Shown here one piece after another: positions 17,790 to 26,332 of a stretch of DNA of 49,731 nucleotides. Position 1 is the first letter of the stretch, and each line of letters opens with the position of its first letter. Source of the DNA: Aliiroseovarius sp. (GTDB taxonomy: Bacteria; Pseudomonadota; Alphaproteobacteria; Rhodobacterales; Rhodobacteraceae). The notes beneath the pieces are model-generated. The model was not told the origin of the DNA, did no database searches, and saw only the letters and a list, made by a program, of their open reading frames with translations. Both the position numbers and the translations under genes were made by a program. Location: positions 1 through 49,731 of the forward strand of contig NZ_JASBTN010000041.1 in NCBI RefSeq assembly GCF_030148435.1, written 5' to 3'.

Positions 17790-19274
17790 TTACAGGAAGG
17801 CTGTTTCCTCGAAACTGCGCAGTTTCCGGCTGTGGATGCGTTCCAATGGCATGCCCCTCAGGATTTCCATCGCCCGAATACCGATAAGCAAGTGACGCCC
17901 CACCTGGTCCTTGTAGAAATCGGACGCCATGCCGGGCAGTTTCAGCTCGCCGTGCAGGGGTTTGTCACTGACGCAGAGCAGCGTCCCATAGGGCACGCGG
18001 AACCTGAAACCGTTGGCCGCGATGGTCGCACTTTCCATATCCAGCGCAATGGCGCGCGACTGGCTGAGCCTCTGGACAGGGCCGGTGTGATCGCGAAGTT
18101 CCCAGTTGCGGTTGTCCAGGGACGCCACGGTGCCCGTACGCATGATGCGCTTGAGTTCGAAATCCTCCAGTTCGGTCACATCCGCCACGGCCTGCTCCAG
18201 CGAGCGCTGGATCTCCGCCAGCGGCGGGATCGGGATCCAGATTGGCAGGTCATCGTCCAGCACCTTGTCCTCACGCAAATAGGCATGGGCCAGGACGAAA
18301 TCGCCCAGCCGCTGCGAGTTGCGCAGGCCGGCACAGTGGCCGACCATCAACCAGGCATGGGGGCGCAGCACCGCAATATGGTCGGTTGCCGTCTTGGCGT
18401 TCGACGGACCCACACCGATATTGACCAGCGACACCCCCGTCCCGTCCGGCCGCTTGAGGTGATAGGAAGGCATCTGCGGCAGTTTCGCGGGCACCTCGAT
18501 CTTGCAATCACAGGTCGTGATCTCGCAATTGCCCGGACCGACGAAGCTGGTGTAGCCGCTGTCGGGATCGGCCAGGGCGCGGCGGGCATAGGCCTCGAAC
18601 TCCTCGACGTAGAACTGGTAGTTGGTGAACAGCACGTGGTTCTGAAAATGCGAGGGGTCGGTCGCGGTATAGTGGCTGAGCCGGGCCAGCGAATAGTCCA
18701 CCCGCTGCGCGGTAAAGGGCGCCAGTGGCGCGGAACCGTCCTCGTGCGTGTAGCCCAGCCCGTTGACGATATCGTCATGGGTGGTCGCCAGGTCCGGCAC
18801 ATCAAAGACATCGCGCAACGGAAAGGCCATTGCCCCTTCCTGTGGCACGGTCACGGAGGGGTCATTCGCCACGGCGAAATGCACCGGGATCGGGGTCTGC
18901 GAGGGGCCGATCAGCACCGGCACGCCGTGGTTTTCCAGCAGCAGACCGATCTGCTGCACCAGGTAGTTCCTGAATAGGTCCGGGCGGGTGATCGTGGTGG
19001 AATAGATCCCCGGCGCCGAGACATGGCCAAAGCTCAGGCGGGTATCAACCTGGGCGTGGCTGGTCGTGGTCAGCCGAATCTCGGGATAATAGGCACGGTA
19101 GCGTGTCGGGGGCTGCGCGCCATGCACGGTCTGGCTGAAGGTTCCCGCCAGAAAGGTACAGGCTTCGGCATACAGCGCCTTCAGCCGCTCAACGGCCGCC
19201 TGGGCGTCGGTGAAAACCTCGTGCTCCGCGTGGGGCGGAGTCACGACCGGAATACGCAGCTCGCTCGCGTTCAT
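17790..19274 (-). CDS. amn: AMP nucleosidase
   Basis: Amn splits AMP into adenine and ribose 5-phosphate. It has 494 residues, close to the 484 of E. coli. The N-terminal domain holds RLTTTSHAQVDTRLSFGHV, and the C-terminal phosphorylase-like domain holds GVGPSNAKTATDHIAVLRPH and ALDMESATIAANGFRFRVP, with the catalytic-type ME in DMESATIA. The start at 19274 overlaps the ade stop (ATGA) and follows GAGGAG. The tight link with ade implies a two-step path AMP to adenine to hypoxanthine that lowers AMP and frees ammonia and ribose phosphate. Confidence 0.95.
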   Translation of the reverse strand: MNASELRIPVVTPPHAEHEVFTDAQAAVERLKALYAEACTFLAGTFSQTVHGAQPPTRYRAYYPEIRLTTTSHAQVDTRLSFGHVSAPGIYSTTITRPDLFRNYLVQQIGLLLENHGVPVLIGPSQTPIPVHFAVANDPSVTVPQEGAMAFPLRDVFDVPDLATTHDDIVNGLGYTHEDGSAPLAPFTAQRVDYSLARLSHYTATDPSHFQNHVLFTNYQFYVEEFEAYARRALADPDSGYTSFVGPGNCEITTCDCKIEVPAKLPQMPSYHLKRPDGTGVSLVNIGVGPSNAKTATDHIAVLRPHAWLMVGHCAGLRNSQRLGDFVLAHAYLREDKVLDDDLPIWIPIPPLAEIQRSLEQAVADVTELEDFELKRIMRTGTVASLDNRNWELRDHTGPVQRLSQSRAIALDMESATIAANGFRFRVPYGTLLCVSDKPLHGELKLPGMASDFYKDQVGRHLLIGIRAMEILRGMPLERIHSRKLRSFEETAFL

Positions 19275-21076
19275 GCGCTCTCCTCGAACAGGGGTGTGAT
19301 TTCGAATGTGTTGACGTCGACCAGGCCGAGGTCGCTGATCCGCAGTTCGGGGATGACCACCAGCGCCAGGAAGCTGTGCTGGATCGACGCGTTGTTCAGG
19401 GTGCATCCGCAGGTGCACATGGCCTCGACGATGGCCTCGGCCTTTTCGGCCACCAGCGGCGCGGGATCGTCGGACATGAGCCCGGCAACCGGCAGTTCGA
19501 CCAGCGCCAGTTCCTTGCCATCCCTGTAGACACAGATGCCGCCGCCAACCTCGCCCAGACGATTGGCGGCCAGCGCCATGTCGCCGTGATCGGTGCCGAC
19601 CACGATCATATGATGGCTGTCATGGGCCACAGTCGAGGCCATGGCCATGTTACCTCGGTAGCCGAAGCCACTGACAAATCCGTTCACCACGCCGCCGGTG
19701 CCCTTGTGCCGTTCGACCAGGGCCACCTGCGCCACATCCTGTGACGGGTCGGGCAAGACAATGCCATCCGTGACAGACAGGTCCGCCCGCAGTGCCTTGG
19801 TCGGCGCCTGGTTTTCGACGATACCGATCACCCTGGCGGTGACAGAGTTGGCACCATCCGGCGCGTCGATACGGAAATCGGAAGCCGTGAGCACCTTGCC
19901 CAGATGCATGGTGTCGCGCGCATGGTCCGGCCAGGCGAGATGCGGAAATTCGACCCTGTTCCGCCCGGATTCCGCAACTTTGATACCCTTGGCGTAAACC
20001 GCGTTGATTGGCAGACTCCGCAGGTCGTCGGTCAGGATCACATCCGCCCGCCGCCCCGGGGCGATGCTGCCCAGCTCACGTTCCAGCCCGAAATGGGTAG
20101 CGGTGTTGATCGTCGCCATCTGCAGGGCGACCAACGGATCGCAACCACATTCGATCGCATGGCGCACGGCGCGGTTCATGTGACCCTCGTTCACCAGCGT
20201 GCCGGAATGGCAATCATCGGTGCACAGGATGAAACTGCGCGGATCGAGCCCTTTCTCAGTCACCGCACTGATCTGTTTTTCCACGTCGAACCACGCCGAT
20301 CCAAGCCGCATCATGACCCGCATGCCCTGCCGCACCCGCGCAATCGCGTCCGCTTCACAGGTGCCTTCATGGTCATCCGCCGGACCACCCGCAGCATAGG
20401 CATGGAAGTTCGGGCCCAGGTCGGGGCTGGCATAATGCCCGCCCACGGTCTTGCCCGCGCGCTGGGTCGCCGCGATTTCGGCCAGCATCTTGTCATCGCC
20501 ATGGATCACACCGGGGAAGTTCATCATCTCGCCCAACCCGATGATGCCGGGCCAGGTCATCGCCTCGGCCACGTCCTCGGGGGTGATCTCAAAGCCCGTC
20601 GTTTCCAACCCCGGCGCCGACGGCGCGCAGCTGGGCATCTGGGTAAAGATCGAAATCGGCTGGATCAGAGCCTCATCATGCATCAGCCGCACCCCTTCGA
20701 TCCCCAGCACATTGGCGATCTCATGCGGGTCGACGAACATCGAGGTGGTGCCATGCGGCGTGACGGCGCGGGCAAACTCCGCCGGGGTCAGCATGCCGCT
20801 TTCGACATGCATATGCCCATCGCAGAGACCGGGGATCAAATATTGCCCTTCGGCCTCGACCACCTCGGTCCCCTCACCGATACAATGCGAGGCATCCGGC
20901 CCGACATAGGCAAAACGCCCGTCGGCCACCGCCACCTGCCAATTCAAGATCTCACGCGTGTGCACGTTCACCACACGCCCGCCTCGAATCACCGTGTCGG
21001 CTGGCGTCCGGCCTGCCGCCACCGCCACAAGGCGGGCCGCGGATTCAGGCCATGTTTTGAAAGATGTATTCTCCAT
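19271..21076 (-). CDS. ade: Adenine deaminase
   Basis: This is an amidohydrolase-superfamily enzyme that converts adenine to hypoxanthine and ammonia. It has 601 residues. Metal-binding residues are seen in GLCDGHMHVESG and in the later GGHYASPDL and CTDDCHSGTLVNEGHMN segments. The C-terminal half carries the AdeC domain (VAHDSHHMIVVGTDHGDMALA). No clear ribosome site precedes the ATG, so it may depend on the LysR gene 30 bp upstream. It is followed by amn with 4 bp overlap. Confidence 0.95.
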   Translation of the reverse strand: MENTSFKTWPESAARLVAVAAGRTPADTVIRGGRVVNVHTREILNWQVAVADGRFAYVGPDASHCIGEGTEVVEAEGQYLIPGLCDGHMHVESGMLTPAEFARAVTPHGTTSMFVDPHEIANVLGIEGVRLMHDEALIQPISIFTQMPSCAPSAPGLETTGFEITPEDVAEAMTWPGIIGLGEMMNFPGVIHGDDKMLAEIAATQRAGKTVGGHYASPDLGPNFHAYAAGGPADDHEGTCEADAIARVRQGMRVMMRLGSAWFDVEKQISAVTEKGLDPRSFILCTDDCHSGTLVNEGHMNRAVRHAIECGCDPLVALQMATINTATHFGLERELGSIAPGRRADVILTDDLRSLPINAVYAKGIKVAESGRNRVEFPHLAWPDHARDTMHLGKVLTASDFRIDAPDGANSVTARVIGIVENQAPTKALRADLSVTDGIVLPDPSQDVAQVALVERHKGTGGVVNGFVSGFGYRGNMAMASTVAHDSHHMIVVGTDHGDMALAANRLGEVGGGICVYRDGKELALVELPVAGLMSDDPAPLVAEKAEAIVEAMCTCGCTLNNASIQHSFLALVVIPELRISDLGLVDVNTFEITPLFEESA

Positions 21077-21106
21077 GGATCAATTGTTCAGGTTTTCCCT
21101 GCCCCT

Positions 21107-21982
21107 TCAAGCCCCCTTCGTGACCTCGGTACGTAGCCACCGCGTGAAGGCCCGGGCGTGGGGGTTTGCCTCCGCTTGTGGAGTTTGCAGCAGGTAGTAG
21201 GCCTCGGGCATCTCGGCACGGTGTCGGAAAGGGGCAACAAGTTTGCCGTCCCGGACAAGCCTCCCGGCGATCATGTCATGGGCCAGGGTCAGCCCCCCGC
21301 CCGCCTGGGCAACGGCGAGGGTAAAGGTAAAGGTCGTGGCAAAGGTTATGGGCGGATCAGGCCAGGTTAGAGACTGTTCTTCGGCCCAGCCCGCCCAGCT
21401 CCCCAGCATGTTCATGCAGTCATAGAGCGGCTGATCGGCGAGGGTTTCCAGAGACACCTCGTAGCCCGGCGCGCAGACCGGGTAGAAGTGATCGCGGGTC
21501 AGAAGCTCGGCCCGCGTTCCTTCGTCGGGGCGCAGGGAATATCGGATTTCCACATCCACGCCTTCGGCCATCGAGGCGGGCTCCCACAGCTCGGTCTGTA
21601 TCTCCAGGTCGATCTCGGGATGCGCGGCACGGAACGCAGGCAGGCGCGGCGCGAGCCAGTGGATCGAGAAGGTGATATTCGATTGCACGCGCAACAGGTT
21701 GGTGCGCCGCCCTGTCACCGCATTGGTCCCGCGCCTGAGCGTGCCGAAGGCATCGCGCACAACCGGCAGATAGGTCAAACCGGTCGAGGTCAGCTCCAGA
21801 GCTTTCGGGCGCCGATGAAACAGGGGGCGCCCCAGGTGTCCCTCCAGCGACTTGATCTGCTGGCTCACCGCGCTTTGCGTCATGTTCAATTCGCGCGCCG
21901 CCCCGGTAAAGGACAGGTGGCGCGCCGCGGCCTCGAAAGCACGCAACCAGTTCAGCGGAGGCAGGTCTTGCCGCATCTGCAT
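21107..21982 (-). CDS. LysR-family transcriptional regulator (GcvA-like)
   Basis: This is a 291-residue regulator. Its N-terminal winged helix-turn-helix (LPPLNWLRAFEAAARHLSFTG, then MTQSAVSQQIKSLE) and the two-lobed effector domain are of the GcvA/AmpR subgroup. It is encoded upstream of ade-amn on the same strand with a 30-bp gap and is divergent from the class II aldolase. Either or both could be targets. The dyad at 21992-22006 in the divergent region is a natural operator candidate. The effector is unknown; a purine or an aldolase-pathway sugar acid are both possible. A second in-frame ATG is two codons in. Confidence 0.88.
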   Translation of the reverse strand: MQMRQDLPPLNWLRAFEAAARHLSFTGAARELNMTQSAVSQQIKSLEGHLGRPLFHRRPKALELTSTGLTYLPVVRDAFGTLRRGTNAVTGRRTNLLRVQSNITFSIHWLAPRLPAFRAAHPEIDLEIQTELWEPASMAEGVDVEIRYSLRPDEGTRAELLTRDHFYPVCAPGYEVSLETLADQPLYDCMNMLGSWAGWAEEQSLTWPDPPITFATTFTFTLAVAQAGGGLTLAHDMIAGRLVRDGKLVAPFRHRAEMPEAYYLLQTPQAEANPHARAFTRWLRTEVTKGA

Positions 21983-21991
21983 AATCTTCCC

Positions 21992-22006
21992 ATTAGTTTG
22001 ACTAAT
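21992..22006. promoter_or_regulatory. LysR-type operator candidate
   Basis: ATTAGTTTGACTAAT is a perfect 6-3-6 dyad of the T-N11-A kind recognised by LysR proteins. It sits 10 bp upstream of the LysR start and 76 bp upstream of the aldolase start, so it could serve both autoregulation and control of the divergent gene. Confidence 0.6.
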
Positions 22007-22081
22007 AGGATGGCCGTGTTTTTTTCATTTGTTAAGTGCCGTCGCGCGCGGCACCGTTCCTGAAAGAACAGGGAGACCGAT

Positions 22082-22837
22082 ATGAGCGTCGCGAAACTGC
22101 GCCCCAACATGGACCATTGGCAGGAAAGGGTGGACATGGCCGCCGCCTTCCGCTGGACCGAACGGCTGAACATGCACGAGGGGGTGGCGAACCACTTCTC
22201 GCTGGCGGTCAATGACGATGGCACGCAGTTCCTGATGAACCCGAACCAGATGCATTTCGCGCGGATCCGGGCGTCGGATCTTCTGCTGCTGGATGCCAAT
22301 GACCCGGATACGATGTCAAAACCGGGTGCGCCGGATCCGACAGCCTGGGGGCTGCATGGCTCGATCCACCGGCTCTGCCCGCAGGCGCGCTGCGTGATGC
22401 ATGTGCATTCCATTCACGCGACCGTTCTGGCCTGCCTGGCCGATTCGAACATCCCGCCGATCGACCAGAACACGGCGACCTTCCACAACCGCTATGTGAT
22501 CGACGACGGCTTCGGCGGGCTGGCCTTCGACGACGAGGGCGCGCGCTGTGCCGCGATGCTGACCGACCCGAAGGTCAAGACCATGATCATGGGCAATCAC
22601 GGTGTTCTGGTGATCGGGGATAATCCGGCGGATGCGTTCAACCGGCTCTATTACTTCGAACGCGCGGCCGAGACCTATATCCGCGCGTTGCAAACCGGCC
22701 AGAAGCTGCGGGTGCTGTCGGACGAAATAGCCGAAAAGACCGCGCAGGAGCTTGAGGATTACCCCGGCCAGGCCGAAGCACACATGCGCGAGATCAAGGC
22801 AGTCCTGGACGCCGAAGGCTCGACTTACGCGGATTAG
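22082..22837 (+). CDS. Class II aldolase/adducin family protein
   Basis: This 251-residue protein belongs to the aldolase class II (AraD/FucA-like) family. The zinc-binding histidines are in CVMHVHSIHATVLACL and MIMGNHGVLVIGDN. The N-terminus (FRWTERLNMHEGVANHFSLAV) matches the subgroup often labelled only as class II aldolase/adducin. These enzymes cleave or epimerise phosphorylated sugars or act on 3-hydroxy acids; the substrate is unknown here. An AGGGAG lies seven bases before the ATG. It is divergent from the LysR gene and followed by 282 bp with no gene. Confidence 0.88.
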   Translation: MSVAKLRPNMDHWQERVDMAAAFRWTERLNMHEGVANHFSLAVNDDGTQFLMNPNQMHFARIRASDLLLLDANDPDTMSKPGAPDPTAWGLHGSIHRLCPQARCVMHVHSIHATVLACLADSNIPPIDQNTATFHNRYVIDDGFGGLAFDDEGARCAAMLTDPKVKTMIMGNHGVLVIGDNPADAFNRLYYFERAAETYIRALQTGQKLRVLSDEIAEKTAQELEDYPGQAEAHMREIKAVLDAEGSTYAD

Positions 22838-23119
22838 GGTCACATTGACACAGACATCAGCCCCGCGCAGCAGGCAACACCGTCGCGCAGTATGCGACCC
22901 GAAAAACTGGTGGTTTTCGGTTGCGGCATGGTCGGCCCGCAGCGCAACGCCACCTCCCCCCGACGGCAGGAGCAACCCTGGGAGGAACAACGCCGTCTAT
23001 ATCCACGGGCAGATTAGAAAGCCACGCAGAATGCATCACTATTCCGCCCTAAATCCAACCTTCGATGCTGATCTGCGTGCGCGTGAAATCTGGTTTTTTG
23101 CCACGGAGGAGCAACCAGG

Positions 23120-24151
23120 ATGACCGATACAACCCCCAACCTGGACCGGGTATCCGACCCCGCCGAAGCCACGCCGATGGAAAACATGTCGCGCGATTGG
23201 AACTACCATCCGGAGTTGCCTCTGGATAACCCGTCGATCTTCAGGTGGCCGCCAAACCCCGCCTTTCTGGCGGGCTGGCTCGCCCGCAACTGGCTGACCC
23301 TGTCCGAGCGCGTCCTGATGCTGGGCCTCGCTCTGCTGCTCTATTTCCTGTTCTACCCGTCGCTCGAAACCGCGCAGAGCTTCGCCTTCGGCTGGATCGC
23401 CCGGATCTATGTGGTCAACTTCGCGATCATCGCCCTGACCGCAGGCGGGCTGCACTGGTATTTCTACATCCGCAAGGGCCAGGGCAATAAGCTGAAATTC
23501 GAGCGGCGTGCGCAGGGCAAGAACAACTCGTTGTGGGATTTCAACGACCAGGTGAAGGACAACATGTTCTGGAGCCTCGGGTCCGGCGTTGCGCAACTGA
23601 CCCTGTTTCAGGTGTTGACCATGTGGTTGATGGCCAATGGCTATTCGCCCACCATCACCTTCTCGAGCAACCCGGTCTGGTTCCTGGCCTTCCTGGTGAT
23701 CCTCCCGATGTGGTCGGCGTTCCACTTCTACTGGGTGCACCGGCTTTTGCATCAGCCGGTCCTCTACAAGCGCGTGCATTCCCTGCATCATCGCAATGTG
23801 AACATCGGTCCATGGAGCGGGTTTGCGATGCACCCGGTGGAGCATTTCATCTACCTGACCACGCTTTGCATCCATTGGGTTGTCGCCAGCCACCCGATTC
23901 ACCTCTATTTTCACATCGTCTTCCAGGGGCCGGGTGCCGCGATGACCCACACGGGATACGAAGACCTGCTGATCAAGGACAAGCGCCGGCTGGCGCTGGG
24001 CACCTTTTACCACCAGCTGCACCACCGTTATTACGAGTGCAACTACGGCAACCAGGAGATGCCCTGGGATCGCTGGTTCGGCACGTTCCATGACGGATCA
24101 CCCGAGGCCACAGCAAAAACCCGGGCGCGCAAGAAACGGATGTTCGGATAG
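23120..24151 (+). CDS. Sterol desaturase / fatty acid hydroxylase superfamily membrane protein
   Basis: This 343-residue integral membrane di-iron protein has the expected histidine boxes: HRLLH, HSLHHRN and HQLHHRYYECNYG, plus an extra His-rich stretch at FAMHPVEHF. Several hydrophobic segments precede them. Family members hydroxylate or desaturate lipids such as sterols, carotenoids or fatty acids. In marine alphaproteobacteria many homologues have no known substrate. The ATG follows GGAGGAG. It ends 4 bp before the converging GlxA-type regulator gene. Its neighbours do not reveal its substrate. Confidence 0.87.
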   Translation: MTDTTPNLDRVSDPAEATPMENMSRDWNYHPELPLDNPSIFRWPPNPAFLAGWLARNWLTLSERVLMLGLALLLYFLFYPSLETAQSFAFGWIARIYVVNFAIIALTAGGLHWYFYIRKGQGNKLKFERRAQGKNNSLWDFNDQVKDNMFWSLGSGVAQLTLFQVLTMWLMANGYSPTITFSSNPVWFLAFLVILPMWSAFHFYWVHRLLHQPVLYKRVHSLHHRNVNIGPWSGFAMHPVEHFIYLTTLCIHWVVASHPIHLYFHIVFQGPGAAMTHTGYEDLLIKDKRRLALGTFYHQLHHRYYECNYGNQEMPWDRWFGTFHDGSPEATAKTRARKKRMFG

Positions 24152-24154
24152 ACT

Positions 24155-25093
24155 CTAATCCGCCTGTAAACGCATTTCGCGTGGGGTTTGCCCAAACTCC
24201 GCGCGAAAGGCCCGGGTAAAGGCGCTGGCGTCTTGGTACCCCGCGCGCAGGGCGATTTCGGCCACCGACAGGCCGGTTTCCAGAACCAGCTTGCGCGCCG
24301 CGATCAGACGCAGGCGTCTGTAGATCACCTGAGGCCCCGCCCCCAGTTCGCGTTGCATCCGCGCCTCGAGGTCTTTCAGCGGACGCCCCACACGCCGGGC
24401 GATTTCCGGAATGCGAAGGGGGTCTTCCAGATGTTCCTGCATCAGGGCCACCGCCCGGGCGACCGATTTGCCCCGCGCAAGCGGCGCATCCTGTGGACCG
24501 GTGGCCCCGGGCGACATGAACAGCATGGCGACCTCCAGCCGCAGCGCCGGGCCATGGGCCGCCCCGATCAGCTCCACCATCAGGTCGAAGGCCGCCTGGG
24601 CACCGGAACAAGTGATCCGGTTGTCCTCAACCACATGGCGCTTGCGCTGCGCCCGAACCTCGGGGAAGGCCTCCTCGAAGCGGTCCAGTTCCTCCCAGTG
24701 AATGGTTGCCCGCCTGCCTTCCAAAAGCCCCGCCGCCGCCAACAGCCAGGCCCCGGTATCGAACCCGGCCAGGGTGGCATACCGCCCCGCCGCCGCGCGC
24801 AGGGCCCTCAACACCATCGGCGTTGCATGGCCGATGAAATGATACGACGGGAGCGCGATCAGCATGTCGCCTGTACCGTCCATCGGTTCCGCCGCCACGG
24901 TCATCCCGCTGGAGGACGTCGCGGGCGCCCCGTCCACGGTGAGGAATCGCCATTCGTAAATCCATCGCCCCGACAGCTGGTTCGCCGCCCGCATCGGCTC
25001 GACCGTATTCGCAAGACACAGGCCCGAGAAATGGTCGAACAGAAGCAGATCCACCCGCTGCGGCGCGGCGTTTTGTTTTTCCCAACTCTGCAT
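24155..25093 (-). CDS. GlxA-type AraC-family transcriptional regulator
   Basis: This is a 312-residue protein with an N-terminal class I amidotransferase-like (DJ-1/PfpI) domain and a C-terminal AraC helix-turn-helix (RIPEIARRVGRPLKDLEARM, then RAGYQDASAFTRAFRAEFG). This architecture is shared with the carnitine and glycine-betaine regulators CdhR and GbdR of Pseudomonas, which are known GlxA-family members. It is divergent from the acyl-CoA dehydrogenase operon with 78 bp between the starts, so it probably controls that operon. The start at 25093 was chosen because longer frames overlap the neighbour's coding region. Confidence 0.88.
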   Translation of the reverse strand: MQSWEKQNAAPQRVDLLLFDHFSGLCLANTVEPMRAANQLSGRWIYEWRFLTVDGAPATSSSGMTVAAEPMDGTGDMLIALPSYHFIGHATPMVLRALRAAAGRYATLAGFDTGAWLLAAAGLLEGRRATIHWEELDRFEEAFPEVRAQRKRHVVEDNRITCSGAQAAFDLMVELIGAAHGPALRLEVAMLFMSPGATGPQDAPLARGKSVARAVALMQEHLEDPLRIPEIARRVGRPLKDLEARMQRELGAGPQVIYRRLRLIAARKLVLETGLSVAEIALRAGYQDASAFTRAFRAEFGQTPREMRLQAD

Positions 25094-25171
25094 GATTTTT
25101 TCTAATCCTGCACAAAGGCGCCGCGCAACCCCCTTACGCTTGGTCAAAACCGCGAACAGAAAGGGTTCCCG

Positions 25172-26332
25172 ATGCACTTTGGTCTGTCCGAAGAACAGGA
25201 GATGATCGTCTCGACCGTGCGCAGCTTTGTCGAGAACGAGATTTATCCCCACGAAGCAGAAGTCGAGCGCACCGGCCAGGTGCCGCATGAGCTGGGCGAG
25301 GAAATCAAACAGAAATGTATCGACCTTGGCTTCTACGCCTGCAATTTCCCCGAAGAAGTCGGTGGTGCGGGTCTATCTCACCTTGATTTCACTCTGGTGG
25401 AGCGCGAACTGGGTCGTGGCTCCATGGCCCTTACCCATTTCTTCGGCCGCCCGCAGAACATCCTGATGGCCTGCAATGACGACCAGCGTGAACGCTATCT
25501 GCTGCCCGCCGTGCGTGGCGAACGCATGGATGCGCTGGCGATGACCGAACCGGATGCGGGCTCGGACGTGCGCGGCATGAAATGCCAGGCGCAGCGCGAT
25601 GGTGGCGATTGGGTGGTGAATGGCTCGAAACACTTCATTTCCGGGGCCGAACACGCGGATTTCTTCATCGTGTTCATCGCCACCGGCGTGGATGAGACCC
25701 CAAAGGGCCCGAAAAAACGCATCACCACCTTTCTGATCGACCGCGGCACGCCTGGGTTCGAGGTGCGCGCGGGCTACAACTCGGTCAGCCACAAGGGCTA
25801 CAAGAACTACATTCTGACCTTCGACGATTGCCGTCTGCCCGACAGCCAGGTCCTGGGCGAAGTCGATGGGGGCTTCGCGGTGATGAACGAATGGCTCTAT
25901 GCCACCCGTCTGACCGTCGCCGCCTTCTGTGTTGGCCGCGCGCGCCGCTGCTTTGATTACGCGCTGGACTATGCCGCCGAGCGCAAGCAATTCGGCCAGC
26001 CGATCGGCAAGTTCCAGGGCGTGGGTTTCCAGATTGCCGACATGATCACCGAAATCGACGCGGCCGACTGGCTGACCCTATCCGCCGCCTGGCGCCTGGA
26101 TCAGGGTCTGCCGTCCAACCGCGAGATCGCCTCGGCCAAGCTCTATGCGTCCGAGATGCTGGCGCGCGTCACCGACACCACGCTGCAGATCTTCGGCGGC
26201 ATGGGGCTGATGGACGACTTCCCGATTGAACGGTTCTGGCGGGACGCGCGGGTCGAGCGTATCTGGGACGGCACCAGCGAAATACAACGTCATATCATCA
26301 GCCGCGACCTGCTGCGGCCGCTCGGCGCATGA
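25172..26332 (+). CDS. Acyl-CoA dehydrogenase (CaiA-like context)
   Basis: This is a 386-residue FAD flavoprotein of the acyl-CoA dehydrogenase family. The signatures AMTEPDAGSDVRGM, QIFGGMGLMDDFP and WDGTSEIQRHI are in place. In this operon it is followed by an acyl-CoA ligase and a CaiD-like hydratase, which suggests a role like CaiA, acting on crotonobetainyl-CoA or a similar short acyl-CoA. General fatty-acid oxidation cannot be excluded. It is the first gene of the operon, divergent from the GlxA regulator, and its stop overlaps the ligase start by 4 bp. Confidence 0.9.
   Translation: MHFGLSEEQEMIVSTVRSFVENEIYPHEAEVERTGQVPHELGEEIKQKCIDLGFYACNFPEEVGGAGLSHLDFTLVERELGRGSMALTHFFGRPQNILMACNDDQRERYLLPAVRGERMDALAMTEPDAGSDVRGMKCQAQRDGGDWVVNGSKHFISGAEHADFFIVFIATGVDETPKGPKKRITTFLIDRGTPGFEVRAGYNSVSHKGYKNYILTFDDCRLPDSQVLGEVDGGFAVMNEWLYATRLTVAAFCVGRARRCFDYALDYAAERKQFGQPIGKFQGVGFQIADMITEIDAADWLTLSAAWRLDQGLPSNREIASAKLYASEMLARVTDTTLQIFGGMGLMDDFPIERFWRDARVERIWDGTSEIQRHIISRDLLRPLGA

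Noticed and set aside
22838-23119. 282-bp gap before the sterol-desaturase gene as a possible small gene or sRNA
   Set aside because: Short frames there lack start signals and no strong hairpin-terminator was seen; only the GGAGGAG ribosome site is clear.
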